The position numbers and the translations under genes are program-made. Below, piece after piece: positions 53,028 through 62,489 of a stretch of DNA of 64,000 nt. This DNA comes from Vreelandella sp031769195 (GTDB taxonomy: Bacteria > Pseudomonadota > Gammaproteobacteria > Pseudomonadales > Halomonadaceae). The first letter of the stretch is position 1. Each line of letters begins with the position of its first letter. The DNA lies in contig NZ_JAVHNP010000001.1 in NCBI RefSeq assembly GCF_031769195.1, forward strand, positions 620,001-684,000. Direction: 5' to 3'. A model generated the notes under the pieces. It did no database searches. It was not told where the DNA came from and saw only the letters and a list, made by a program, of their open reading frames with translations.

Positions 53028-53857
53028 GCTTTTTCGCACGCTTTGCGCAAAACCGTGGGGCCCTCGTTGGGCTGATCATTCTGCTGCTGATGATTGCCAT
53101 GGCGGTGTTGGCCCCACTGCTGTTTCCTGAATCTCCCTGGCGCATGGTGCAGCGACCTTTTCTGCCCCCCTTCTCCCAGGATGGCTTTCCGCTGGGCACC
53201 GACACCATGGGCCGTAACGTGGCCTCGGGGTTAATGCACGGCGCATGGGTATCGCTGTTAATTGGGCTGGTATCTACCTGCGTTGCCCTGTTGATTGGAG
53301 TGCCGCTGGGAGCCATTGCCGGTTACTACGGTGGCTTAATTGATGACTGTTTAATGCGCTTTACCGAGTTCTTCCAAACGATTCCCAACTTTGCACTGGC
53401 CATTGTGCTAGTGGCGATTATGCAGCCTAGCGTCACCTCGATTGTGCTGGCGATTGCGATGGTTAGCTGGCCGCCAGTGGCCCGTTTAGTGCGCGCGGAA
53501 TTTATGTCGCTGCGCAACCGCGAGTATGTCGAAGCCGCCCGCCTGGTCGGCCAGTCCAACACGACAATCATTCTGCGCCAGATTCTGCCCAACACGTTAT
53601 CGCCTATTATCGTGCTGGCCTCGTTGATGGTGGCCACCGCGATTTTGCTGGAGTCTGCGCTGTCGTTTCTCGGTTTGGGCGACCCCAATGTGATGTCTTG
53701 GGGATATATGATTGGTGCAGCACGCACGGTCATTCGTCAGGCGTGGTGGCTCAGCTTTTTCCCCGGCGTGGCAATTCTGCTGACGGTGCTCGCGCTCAAT
53801 TTAGTGGGCGAGGGGTTGGATGATGCCCTTAATCCGAAACTTTCCCGCGAACGCTAG
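53024..53857 (+). CDS. ABC transporter permease, DppC type
   Basis: A 277-aa second permease with an N-terminal OppC-type segment (LVGLIILLLMIAMAVLAPLL), the FPLGTDTMGRNVASGLMHGA region, and the EAA loop EYVEAARLVGQSNTTIILRQILPNTLSPI. It pairs with the DppB-type permease, to which it is coupled by ATGA, and the ATPase gene starts 9 bp after it. Confidence 0.93.
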   Translation: MSFFARFAQNRGALVGLIILLLMIAMAVLAPLLFPESPWRMVQRPFLPPFSQDGFPLGTDTMGRNVASGLMHGAWVSLLIGLVSTCVALLIGVPLGAIAGYYGGLIDDCLMRFTEFFQTIPNFALAIVLVAIMQPSVTSIVLAIAMVSWPPVARLVRAEFMSLRNREYVEAARLVGQSNTTIILRQILPNTLSPIIVLASLMVATAILLESALSFLGLGDPNVMSWGYMIGAARTVIRQAWWLSFFPGVAILLTVLALNLVGEGLDDALNPKLSRER

Positions 53858-53866
53858 GAGCTAGCC

Positions 53867-55498
53867 ATGACGGATGTCACCACAGAAGCAGTTCTAAGCA
53901 TTCGCGATGTCAGCATTGCCCTCCCTAAAGGAGCCGACCGCGCGCTGGCAGTAGAGGACGTTAGTTATGAGGTAATGCGCGGGGAGATCATGTGTGTGGT
54001 GGGCGAATCGGGCTCTGGAAAATCGATGGCCGCAAACGCCATTATGGGCCTGCTGCCCAAGGGGGTGAATGCCACCCAAGGACAAATACTGTTCGAGGGG
54101 CAAGACCTGCTCGCCCTAACAGAAAAGCAGCACCGCACCCTGCGCGGGTTAAAAATCGGCATGATTTTCCAAGAGCCAATGACCGCCTTGAATCCACTGA
54201 TGCGGGTGGGCGCACAGATTGCCGAAGTGTTCGAGGCCCACGGTCAGCTCACTCCTAAAGAACGACAGGCCCGCGCGCTGGAACTGTTGATTGAAGTCGG
54301 CATTCCACAGCCAGAAAAAGCCATTCGTGCTTACCCGTTTGAGCTTTCGGGCGGCCAGCGCCAACGGGTAATCATCGCCATGGCGCTGGCGTTGGAACCC
54401 ACACTGCTGATTGCCGATGAGCCTACCACGGCGCTAGACGTAACAACCCAGGCGCAGATTCTGGAGCTGATTCGCGACCTACAGCAGCGGCGCGGCATGG
54501 CCGTGATGTTTATTACTCACGATTTTGGCGTGGTGGCAGAGATTGCCAGCCGCGTGTGCGTGATGCGCCACGGCAAGATTGTCGAACTGGGCGACGCCCG
54601 TTCAGTACTTGAGACTCCCAAAGACAGTTACACACAGGCGCTGATTGCAGCGATTCCTAGCAATGCGGTGCCTGCTCATCGTGAAACCAGCCAGGTCGCG
54701 CCGCTGCTAGAAATTAAACAACTAAAGAAAGTGTTCCGCTCGCGAGGCGGCTGGTTCAAACCCGCCCGTGAAGTGCATGCGCTGGATGATGTATCGCTGA
54801 CCTTGGCTCGCGGTGAAACCGTTGGCATCGTGGGGGAATCCGGTTCAGGTAAATCGACCCTTGGGCGCTGCGTCGTTCGCCTGGAACACCCTGATAGCGG
54901 CGAGCTGCTGTTAGATGGCGTGAACCTCTCGCAGCTAAAAGGCGACGCGCTGCGACGCGAGCGCCACCGGGTACAGATGATTTTCCAAGATCCCTACGCG
55001 TCGCTTAACCCACGCACAAAGGTGGGCATGGCGATTGCCCAGGGGCCGATTGCCAACGGCACGCCAAAGGCGGCGGCGCTGAAACAGGCGGGTGAGCTGC
55101 TCGATATGGTGGGCCTAGGCGCCAGCGCCGTGGAGCGCTACCCCCACGAGTTTTCCGGCGGTCAGCGTCAGCGGATCGGCATTGCCCGAGCGCTGGCGCT
55201 CAACCCGGAACTGATCGTTGCCGATGAGGCAGTCTCCGCACTGGATGTCTCCATTCAAGCCCAGGTTCTGGAACTGCTAGAGGAGCTAAAACAGCGCCTA
55301 TCTCTTTCGCTGCTGTTTATCACTCACGACCTGCGCGTTGCTGCCCATATCTGTGACCGCATCGTGGTCATGCAGCACGGCCGCATTGTCGAGCAAGGTA
55401 GCGCCGAGCAGATTTTTCTCGCCCCGCGTGAAGCCTATACCCAAGCACTGCTCAAGGCCATTCCAGGCCGAGAAGCGCCAGTGGCAGCGACAGCGTGA
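53867..55498 (+). CDS. ABC transporter ATPase, fused DppD-DppF type
   Basis: A 543-aa protein with two complete nucleotide-binding domains in one chain. Each has Walker A GESGSGKS, a Q-loop (IFQEP, IFQDP), the signature SGGQRQR and a Walker B followed by Asp/Glu (LIADEPTTALD, IVADEAVSALD). It energises uptake through the two permeases. In many bacteria these domains are separate genes; fusions such as GsiA are known. The stop overlaps the next reading frame region, and the FAD-enzyme gene starts 35 bp later. Confidence 0.95.
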   Translation: MTDVTTEAVLSIRDVSIALPKGADRALAVEDVSYEVMRGEIMCVVGESGSGKSMAANAIMGLLPKGVNATQGQILFEGQDLLALTEKQHRTLRGLKIGMIFQEPMTALNPLMRVGAQIAEVFEAHGQLTPKERQARALELLIEVGIPQPEKAIRAYPFELSGGQRQRVIIAMALALEPTLLIADEPTTALDVTTQAQILELIRDLQQRRGMAVMFITHDFGVVAEIASRVCVMRHGKIVELGDARSVLETPKDSYTQALIAAIPSNAVPAHRETSQVAPLLEIKQLKKVFRSRGGWFKPAREVHALDDVSLTLARGETVGIVGESGSGKSTLGRCVVRLEHPDSGELLLDGVNLSQLKGDALRRERHRVQMIFQDPYASLNPRTKVGMAIAQGPIANGTPKAAALKQAGELLDMVGLGASAVERYPHEFSGGQRQRIGIARALALNPELIVADEAVSALDVSIQAQVLELLEELKQRLSLSLLFITHDLRVAAHICDRIVVMQHGRIVEQGSAEQIFLAPREAYTQALLKAIPGREAPVAATA

Positions 55499-55533
55499 GT
55501 TACCGAATGGACAAGCTAGGCGAAGGAACACAC

Positions 55534-56916
55534 ATGCAAATAACCCTGGAAACGCTGCGCGCCATCGTCGGCGCGCCTCATGTATTGACCGGCGACGATG
55601 TGAGCAGTCGACGGGTGGACTGGATGACGGGCGCACCCTGCCAGGCAGGCGCGATTGTCCGCCCAGCCAATACCGAGCAGCTTGCGGCGGTGATGCGTGC
55701 CTGCTACGAGTTACGGCAGCCGGTCGTCACCCACGGCGGCTTAACCGGCTTGGTACACGGCGCGGAGGCGAGCGCCGATGAGCTAGTGATCTCGCTTGAG
55801 CGCATGACCGCCATTGAAGAAATAGACCGCGTGGGCGGTACGCTCACCGTACAAGCGGGGGCACCGCTGCAGCGTGTACAGGAAGCCGCCAAAGAAGTTG
55901 GCCTGCAGTTCCCGCTGGATTTAGGCGCACGGGGCAGTTGCACCATTGGTGGCAATATCGCCACCAATGCCGGTGGTGTTCGGGTGATTCGTTACGGCAT
56001 GATGCGCCAGCAGGTGCTGGGGCTAGAGGCCGTCATGGCCGACGGCCGTGTGGTCAGCTCCATGAACCGGATGCTGAAGAACAACGCTGGCTTTGATTTA
56101 AAGCAGCTGTTTATCGGCAGCGAAGGTACGCTGGGCATTGTGACTCGTGCTGTGCTGCGCTTGCAGCCCCCTACGCCCTACGAACAAACTGCGATGGTCG
56201 CCTGCCCCTCCTTTGAAGCGCTAACAGAGTTGCTCACCCAGATGGGAAAAGCGCTTGGCGGTAGCTTAGGGGCATTTGAGGTGATGTGGCAGAACCATTA
56301 CCGTTTGCTGACGGAAACGCTTGGACGCCACGTCCCACCGATTGCCCCCGAATACCCTTTTTATGTGATTATCGAATCACTAGGTAGCGATGACGAGCGT
56401 AATGCCACCCAGTTTCGTGAAGCCTTAGAAAGCGCGCTAGAGAGCGGGTTGATCGTTGATGCTGTCATGGCACAGTCGAGCACCCACCGCGACGGATTAT
56501 GGGCAATACGTGAGGATATCGAGGGGCTAATCAAAGGCCTTGCCCCTGTGTTGACGTTCGATGTCAGCCTGCCGATTGCCGAGATGCAGCGCTATACCGA
56601 TGCACTGGAAGCTCAATTGACAAAGCGCTGGCCTGACGCACGGCTGGTGGTATTTGGCCATTTAGGTGATGGCAACCTGCATATTTCTGTAAGTGCGGGG
56701 AGTGCCGAGCTGACGGTTCGCCGCGAAGTGGAAGCCATGGTCTATCAACCGCTGGCCGCGCTGGGCGGCTCGGTCTCTGCTGAGCACGGTATCGGCCTGG
56801 AGAAACGCCCCTGGCTGAGTACCTGCCGTTCTGCGGCGGAAATCGAATTGATGCAGACGCTAAAGCAAGCGCTTGACCCACACCGGCTACTGAATCGCGG
56901 TAAAATTTTAAGCTAA
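55534..56916 (+). CDS. FAD-linked 2-hydroxyacid dehydrogenase (D-lactate/glycolate oxidase family)
   Basis: A 460-aa flavoprotein of the PCMH/FAD_binding_4 type. The ATG at 55534 (MQITLETLRAIVG) follows GAAGGA; longer in-frame starts are less likely. FAD contacts are VTHGGLTGLVHGAEA and the CTIGGNIATNAGGVRVIRYG block, and the C-terminal domain shows FGHLGDGNLHISV and SAEHGIGLEKR. These enzymes oxidise D-2-hydroxyacids with a quinone or cytochrome acceptor. Between a transporter and an aminotransferase, it presumably acts on a breakdown intermediate. Confidence 0.9.
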   Translation: MQITLETLRAIVGAPHVLTGDDVSSRRVDWMTGAPCQAGAIVRPANTEQLAAVMRACYELRQPVVTHGGLTGLVHGAEASADELVISLERMTAIEEIDRVGGTLTVQAGAPLQRVQEAAKEVGLQFPLDLGARGSCTIGGNIATNAGGVRVIRYGMMRQQVLGLEAVMADGRVVSSMNRMLKNNAGFDLKQLFIGSEGTLGIVTRAVLRLQPPTPYEQTAMVACPSFEALTELLTQMGKALGGSLGAFEVMWQNHYRLLTETLGRHVPPIAPEYPFYVIIESLGSDDERNATQFREALESALESGLIVDAVMAQSSTHRDGLWAIREDIEGLIKGLAPVLTFDVSLPIAEMQRYTDALEAQLTKRWPDARLVVFGHLGDGNLHISVSAGSAELTVRREVEAMVYQPLAALGGSVSAEHGIGLEKRPWLSTCRSAAEIELMQTLKQALDPHRLLNRGKILS

Positions 56917-56941
56917 ACACTTTTATATTTAGGATTCGCCC

Positions 56942-58066
56942 ATGTCCTCTCATAAAACGCCCCGCTACCCCGAGCACCTCACAGGCGAAGGCCCCGTAAA
57001 CCCGTTCCCCGGCATTAAAGTGTTGGAGCGTAAACTTGGCCGAGAGCTTCCGCACCGGCTGGGTTCTAACGAGGGGTTAGATATGCCCCACCGCGCCCTG
57101 CGGGAGCACTTTGGCGATGCGGTGGCGCAGCACGTGTACTGCTATGGCGATGCCGAGGCCTTGGGGGTGCGCCAGCGCTTGAGCGCGCAGCAGAATATTC
57201 CCCTGGAGCATCTGCTGGTGGATGCCGGTGCCGATAGCCTGATTGCGCTGGCACTGCGCACCACCTGCACAGCGGGCGATGCGGTGGTGAGCACGGCAGG
57301 CACCTACCCCACGTTTGGTTACTTTGCATTAGGCCAGGGCTGCCGGTTGATAGAACCCAGCTACCATGAAGCCCCCGGCGTACTCGCCCCGGATTTAGAA
57401 GCGCTGGCAGCCGCCGCCCATCAAGAAGAGGCTCGGCTGGTGTATTTGGCGAACCCTGATAACCCCAGCGGCCACCTGCATAGCGATAGCGCGATTCTTA
57501 AGCTGCGCGAGGCGCTTCCGGAGTCGTGCTGGCTGCTGCTGGATGAGGCCTACGGGGATTTTCGTGATGATGCAGGCAGCGAGTTTCTCGGCACAGCGCT
57601 GCCGGGGGTGATTCGCCTGCGTACGCTCTCCAAAGCTCACGGCCTCGCCGGGATGCGAATTGGCTACGCGCTTGCCGAGCCTGACGTGCTGGCGATGATG
57701 ATGAAGGTGCGTATTCACTACGCGGTGTCGTCGTTCACTCAGGCGGCAGCTGAAGTCGTGCTTGATCACCCCGAGGAAGTACAGCAGCACATTGAAGCGG
57801 TGAAAGCCCGCCGCGAGCAGCTGGCGCTGCACTTTATTGGTTTGGGAGCCGACGTGCTGCCCAGCGCGACGAACTTCATTGGTATTCGGCTCTCCAGCGC
57901 GGAATTGGCGGCGGCGGTGCATCAGGAACTGCTGGCCGAGGGCGTGTTGGTTGCCCGCTTGGCGCACCCGGAATTGGCCAACGTGATCCGTATTACCGCG
58001 GTGGAAGCAGCGCTGGAGCCGGGCAGGTTAGCCGCGCTGGAAAAAGCGATTCAGCAGCACGGCTAG
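56942..58066 (+). CDS. PLP-dependent aminotransferase, HisC-like class I/II
   Basis: A 374-aa fold-type I aminotransferase. NPDNPSGHLHS, LLDEAYGDF and the PLP lysine region RLRTLSKAHGLAGMRIGYALAEP match histidinol-phosphate aminotransferase-like enzymes. It is not in a his operon, so it is better read as a catabolic transaminase with an unknown amino substrate. It is 25 bp after the FAD-enzyme gene and ends the plus-strand operon, converging on a class IV aminotransferase gene. Confidence 0.87.
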   Translation: MSSHKTPRYPEHLTGEGPVNPFPGIKVLERKLGRELPHRLGSNEGLDMPHRALREHFGDAVAQHVYCYGDAEALGVRQRLSAQQNIPLEHLLVDAGADSLIALALRTTCTAGDAVVSTAGTYPTFGYFALGQGCRLIEPSYHEAPGVLAPDLEALAAAAHQEEARLVYLANPDNPSGHLHSDSAILKLREALPESCWLLLDEAYGDFRDDAGSEFLGTALPGVIRLRTLSKAHGLAGMRIGYALAEPDVLAMMMKVRIHYAVSSFTQAAAEVVLDHPEEVQQHIEAVKARREQLALHFIGLGADVLPSATNFIGIRLSSAELAAAVHQELLAEGVLVARLAHPELANVIRITAVEAALEPGRLAALEKAIQQHG

Positions 58067-58106
58067 CCCCGTTGACCCCGGGGCTGTGCAAAGTGCTGTG
58101 CCAAGG

Positions 58107-59063
58107 TTAGGCCGGAGTTAGCCAGTGCCGGTAGGCGTCTAACTCGCCGCGCACTGCTTGGCGATAAAGATGCTGTAGCTGGGCCGTTACGCTATTCGCG
58201 GCAATCGGCTCGCTGGGTGGCGGTGCCCCAGCGCGAGTGCCGATTCTGCGCCCATCCAGCTCTCTTAGCGGCAGAATTTCGGCGGCGGTGCCGGTTAAAA
58301 ACGCTTCATCGGCGGTGTAAAGCTCATCGCGGGTAATCCGCCGCTCTTTCACCTCAATGCCTAACACATCCCGGGCCAGCTGAATGACGCTATCCCGGGT
58401 GATGCCCTGCAGGCAGGAGGTCACTTCCGGGGTGTGCAGCACGCCATCGCGCAGTAAAAAAACGTTCGCTGCTGAGGCCTCGGCCACATAGCCTTCGGGG
58501 TCAAGCATGATGGTTTCATCAAAACCCGCTTTGACTGCCGTGTTAAGCGCCAGCATCGAATTCACGTAGTGGCCGCTGGTTTTAGCGCGGCATAGGCTGA
58601 TATTGACGTGGTGACGCGCCCAGGAAGAAGTTAAGGCGCGCAGCCCGTGGGACGCCGCGTGCGGAGAAATGTAGGGCCCTAGATCCCACGCGGCAATCAT
58701 CACATGGGTGGTCAGCCCTTGGGCACGCAGCCCTAGGCCTTCCGCGCCGAGAAAAACGGTGGGCTTTAAATAGGCGCTGTTGAGTCCGTTTTTAGTCAGG
58801 CTTTCGCGCTGGGCATCGATCAATTCGGCTTCGCTAAACGGCAGCGGGATATCCAGCGCGTGAGCGCTTTCCACTAACCGGCGGGTATGCTCCGCCACCC
58901 GAAACAGCTGCGGGCCTTGCGGCCCCGCGTAGGCGCGCACGCCTTCAAAACAGCCCATGCCGTAGTGCAGCGTATGGGTGAACACATGCACTTTGGCATC
59001 CCGCCAAGCAAGCCAATGGCCATCTTGCCAAATCCAGCCGTCACGATCGTAAAGCGGTGTCAT
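58107..59063 (-). CDS. Class IV aminotransferase, branched-chain (IlvE) type
   Basis: A 318-aa fold-type IV PLP enzyme. The start at 59063 (MTPLYDRDGWIWQDGH) overlaps the upstream deacetylase stop as ATGA and matches IlvE N-termini. THTLHYGMGCFEGVRAY, the PLP lysine in RAKTSGHYVNSMLA, and the EASAANVFLLRDG phosphate-binding block are present. IlvE-like enzymes act on branched-chain or other amino acids. Being the last gene of a TRAP-deacetylase operon, it is probably specialised for catabolism rather than the general housekeeping enzyme. Confidence 0.88.
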   Translation of the reverse strand: MTPLYDRDGWIWQDGHWLAWRDAKVHVFTHTLHYGMGCFEGVRAYAGPQGPQLFRVAEHTRRLVESAHALDIPLPFSEAELIDAQRESLTKNGLNSAYLKPTVFLGAEGLGLRAQGLTTHVMIAAWDLGPYISPHAASHGLRALTSSWARHHVNISLCRAKTSGHYVNSMLALNTAVKAGFDETIMLDPEGYVAEASAANVFLLRDGVLHTPEVTSCLQGITRDSVIQLARDVLGIEVKERRITRDELYTADEAFLTGTAAEILPLRELDGRRIGTRAGAPPPSEPIAANSVTAQLQHLYRQAVRGELDAYRHWLTPA

Positions 59064-60166
59064 CGGGTTATTTGCTCCCACTGTTGTTGCCAGCCATCAA
59101 TGAGCGCCTGCTGATGCGGCTGCAGCGCTTGGTAGCCCCAGGCGGCAATTTCGTCGTTTTGCGGGTCGAATACAGCCGTGTGACTGCCCGCGAGGGTTTG
59201 GATTATCGCGTGGCCGCAAAGCGGCACATAGCCTTCGGAGTAGCCTCCTTCATGCACCACCACCAGCTTGCCGCTGCAGCAGCGTTCTGCCACAGCCTTA
59301 ACTTGAGCGGCCATGGTGGCGAAGGCTTGGCTGTTGAGCAGCATTTTGCCGAGCGGGTCTTTGGCGCAGGCATCATAGCCACAGGCCACCACGATCAGGT
59401 CGGGGTTGAACGCTTCCAGCGCGGGCAGCACCAGCGTTTCCATGGCATACGCATAGGCCCCCAGGCCACAGCCAGGAGGCAGCGGCAGGTTCAGGTTGGC
59501 GCCTATCCCGGCCCCTTCGCCCTGCTCATCAAAACCACCGGTTTCCAGCGGGTAGTTGGCCGCTTGATGTATGGAAACGGTGAAGACATCGGGGTCGTGA
59601 TAGAACGCCGCCTGCTGGCCGTTGCCGTGGTGAACGTCCCAATCGAGTATCGCCACGCGCTTGACTTGGCCAAGGGCGCGAGCACGCATCACCGCCACGG
59701 GAATATTGCCCAACAGGCAGAACCCTCTGCCCTGGTCGGCTTCGGCGTGGTGGCCCGGCGGGCGGCATAGGGCGTAGGCGTTGTTGACCTCTCCCAGCGC
59801 CACGGCTTCAACGGCGGCAATGGCTAACCCTACGGACTGAGTGGCGGCCGCCCAGCTGCCGGGCATATAAGGCGCGCAGTCGCCGCCGTTGCCACCCTGC
59901 GCTTTGTCCCCTGTCTGCAGTTCATCCAGGTAACGCGGGGTATGAAAACGCCGCAGGTCGGCCAGCGTGGCGGCGGGTGGTTTCACCACGTGAAGCTCAT
60001 CAATCAACCCGCTCACTTCCAGAATATTCTTTAGCCGCCGCTTGCTCTCTGGGCTTTCTGAGGCGGCTTGAGGCTGCAGGAATTCGCCCGGTGCGGAGAA
60101 CACGCCGATGGCGCCCTGGTCGTGCCAAAAGCAGCGCTCGTGCCAATAGAAGCCGGTGTTGCTCAT
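59060..60166 (-). CDS. Class II histone deacetylase-like amidohydrolase
   Basis: A 368-aa zinc amidohydrolase of the arginase/HDAC fold. The catalytic CRPPGHHAEADQGRGFCLLGN, zinc ligands in DWDVHHGNGQ and GYDACAKDP, and the transition-state Tyr in VVVHEGGY are all present. It differs from its two neighbours by an N-terminus beginning MSNTGFYWHERCFWHD, as in HDAH-type enzymes. It probably removes an acetyl or other acyl group from a small amine. It overlaps genes on both sides by 4 nt. Confidence 0.9.
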   Translation of the reverse strand: MSNTGFYWHERCFWHDQGAIGVFSAPGEFLQPQAASESPESKRRLKNILEVSGLIDELHVVKPPAATLADLRRFHTPRYLDELQTGDKAQGGNGGDCAPYMPGSWAAATQSVGLAIAAVEAVALGEVNNAYALCRPPGHHAEADQGRGFCLLGNIPVAVMRARALGQVKRVAILDWDVHHGNGQQAAFYHDPDVFTVSIHQAANYPLETGGFDEQGEGAGIGANLNLPLPPGCGLGAYAYAMETLVLPALEAFNPDLIVVACGYDACAKDPLGKMLLNSQAFATMAAQVKAVAERCCSGKLVVVHEGGYSEGYVPLCGHAIIQTLAGSHTAVFDPQNDEIAAWGYQALQPHQQALIDGWQQQWEQITR

Positions 60167-61194
60167 GCGTTAAACCCCTGAACAAAGGCCGCTAGGTTGG
60201 CGCTTAAATGCTCGGTGGGGTAGCCGCCTTCCTGCACAATCACCATGGGTAGCGCGAGCGCTTTCAAGCGTTTGCCCACTTCAATAAACGCCTCGGTTTC
60301 CACGTTAAGACCCGCGAGCGGGTCCTCTTTATGGGCATCAAGCCCGAGTGCTACCACCACGGCCTGCGGCGCAAAGCGCTGCAGTTGGTCGATGAGAATC
60401 GCCAGGGCATCCAAATAGACCTCGCCATCGCTGCCCACCGGCAGGGGGAGGTTCACATTGGCCCCCACGCCTTCGTCGCCGCCCTCTTCGTCTACACCGC
60501 CCCAGAAAAACGGATAGAAGTCGCTGGGGTCAGCGTGCAGCGAGCCTGTCCACACATCGCCTCTGGCGTAGAAAATATCCTGGGTGCCGTTACCGTGGTG
60601 CAGGTCTACATCGATAATTGCTACCTTGGCAAAGCGTTCGCGCAGCACGGTGGCGGCCAGGGCGGAGTTGTTCAGCAGGCAAAAGCCGCCGGCACGCTCT
60701 GGCCCGGCGTGATGGCCCGGCGGGCGGCACAGCGCGTAGGCAACTTCCTCCCCGGCTAGCACGGCTTCTGCTGCCGCCTCGGCGGTGGCGGCCGAGGCCA
60801 GCGCGCCTTGAAAACTGGTCGCGCTGAGCGGGCAGGCCATATCGTGCAGGTGCCAGCCCGCTTGCCCAATGGGGTGGCGGGGGTAGTGGTGGCCGCCGCC
60901 GCAGGGGTGAATGTTGGGCGCCACGAACTCAGCAGCATTGGGCAGCGCCTGCCAGCGGGTATAGATGGTTTCTAGAAATGTTAAATAGCGCGGCGTGTGA
61001 ATCTGTTCCAGGCGCTTACGCAGCCTGGGAGAGTCCACTTCCTCCGGGGCAGTGAGCACTAAGCCCACCTTCGATAACCCCTGCGTTAGCAGCTCAGCGC
61101 GCACCGGGCCTTCTGGCGAGGCGGCGGGCTGGCCGCGCAGCAAAAACGAAGGCGGCGCATGCATTGCCTGGTCCGGGTGATAAAAACACTTCAT
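60163..61194 (-). CDS. Acetylpolyamine amidohydrolase-like deacetylase
   Basis: A 343-aa protein close to Mycoplana-type acetylpolyamine amidohydrolase in layout: MKCFYHPDQAMHAPPSFLLRG opening, TPRYLTFLETIYTRWQ, then catalytic CRPPGHHAGPERAGGFCLLNN, zinc site DVDLHHGNGTQDIFY and GLDAHKEDPLAG, and EGGY. Complete and presumably active, it parallels the frameshifted copy at 48.5-49.5 kb. It is coupled to the HDAC-type gene by ATGA and follows the TRAP permease after 20 bp, suggesting the imported solute is its substrate. Confidence 0.9.
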   Translation of the reverse strand: MKCFYHPDQAMHAPPSFLLRGQPAASPEGPVRAELLTQGLSKVGLVLTAPEEVDSPRLRKRLEQIHTPRYLTFLETIYTRWQALPNAAEFVAPNIHPCGGGHHYPRHPIGQAGWHLHDMACPLSATSFQGALASAATAEAAAEAVLAGEEVAYALCRPPGHHAGPERAGGFCLLNNSALAATVLRERFAKVAIIDVDLHHGNGTQDIFYARGDVWTGSLHADPSDFYPFFWGGVDEEGGDEGVGANVNLPLPVGSDGEVYLDALAILIDQLQRFAPQAVVVALGLDAHKEDPLAGLNVETEAFIEVGKRLKALALPMVIVQEGGYPTEHLSANLAAFVQGFNA

Positions 61195-61214
61195 AGGTCG
61201 CAGTCCTTAGCTGG

Positions 61215-62489
61215 TCACAGCAGTGACGGTATCCAGGTGGAGAGCGCCGGGAAGGCCGCCAGCAGCACAATCACCACCAAAAACGAGATGTAAAACGGCA
61301 GCGATGCCACGATGGCCCGTTCATAGGGCACCTCCGCTATTCGCGCGGCGGTCATTAGCGTCATCCCTACCGGCGGTGTGACGTTAGAGATATTGAGCAC
61401 CACAATCATCAGAATAGCGAAGTGAAGCGGATCAAAGCCAAGCTGAATCATCGCGGGCACCAGCACCGGCGCAATGACCACCAGCGCGGGCAGTACGTCC
61501 ATCACCGTTCCTACCACTAGCAGCAGCAGGCAGACCAGCATCAGCTGCACAAAGGCTGCGTCGCTAAAGGTGGTGATGATACTGGCCGCATCCCGGGCGA
61601 TACCTGAACGGGTGACAAACCAGCCCAGCACCGCCGAGGTGGCCAGCAGGAAAAACACCACCCCGGAAAAGCGCACCGTCGTGACGAGCGCATCCCATAT
61701 TTTTCGCCAGGTCAGGTTCCGGTAGAACACCACGCCGATCACGATGGCGTACACCGCCGCAAACCCCGACGCTTCGGTGATGGTGGTTAGGCCTGAGAGA
61801 ATGCCGCCTAAAATAATCATCGGCACCACCAGCGCGGGCAGCGCCAGCACAAACGACATGATCGCCATCTTGAAGGGCGTGGGTGCTTGTTTTGGGTAGT
61901 TGCGCTTCCAGGCTAAAAAGAAGCTGACACCCAACAATGCTGCGGCCATTAGCAAGCCAGGGATAATGCCACCGGCAAACAGGTCGATGACCGAAATATC
62001 CCGCAGCAGCGTGGCGTAAACCACCATCACCACGCTGGGGGGAATAATCGGCCCAATGATCGAAGAGCACGCGGTCACCGCTGCGGCATACTCCGCATCG
62101 TAGCCCTGCTTTTTCATCTCGGGGATCATGATTTTGCCGATGGCCACCGTATCGGTCACCGCTGCCCCCGTCAGGCCCGCAAAAAACACTGACACCGAGA
62201 TATTCACATGGGAGAGCGAGCCCCGTACTCGGCCAAACAGCGCATTGTTGAAGGCAATCAGCTTGTGGGTCAGACCGCCTTGGTTCATTAGCTCAGCAGT
62301 GAAAATAAAGTAAGGCACGGCGATCAGCAGAAAGCCGGAAACACCGGAGAACATGCGGTCGGCGATGATGCCAAGCATCCGTTCGCCGCCAATGGCAAAA
62401 CCGCCCGCCAACCCAGACATCGCCATCACAACCGCCACCGGTGCGCCAATAAACAGCAGTACAACAAACACAATAATCGCAGGCGTCAT
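61215..62489 (-). CDS. TRAP transporter large permease subunit (DctM)
   Basis: A 424-aa integral membrane protein with about twelve hydrophobic segments. FVVLLFIGAPVAVVMAMSGLAG, the GLTGAAVTDTVAIGKIMIPEM block and CSSIIGPIIPPSVVMVVYA are DctM signatures. It forms the translocation path for the DctP receptor. It overlaps dctQ by 4 nt. Confidence 0.94.
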   Translation of the reverse strand: MTPAIIVFVVLLFIGAPVAVVMAMSGLAGGFAIGGERMLGIIADRMFSGVSGFLLIAVPYFIFTAELMNQGGLTHKLIAFNNALFGRVRGSLSHVNISVSVFFAGLTGAAVTDTVAIGKIMIPEMKKQGYDAEYAAAVTACSSIIGPIIPPSVVMVVYATLLRDISVIDLFAGGIIPGLLMAAALLGVSFFLAWKRNYPKQAPTPFKMAIMSFVLALPALVVPMIILGGILSGLTTITEASGFAAVYAIVIGVVFYRNLTWRKIWDALVTTVRFSGVVFFLLATSAVLGWFVTRSGIARDAASIITTFSDAAFVQLMLVCLLLLVVGTVMDVLPALVVIAPVLVPAMIQLGFDPLHFAILMIVVLNISNVTPPVGMTLMTAARIAEVPYERAIVASLPFYISFLVVIVLLAAFPALSTWIPSLL

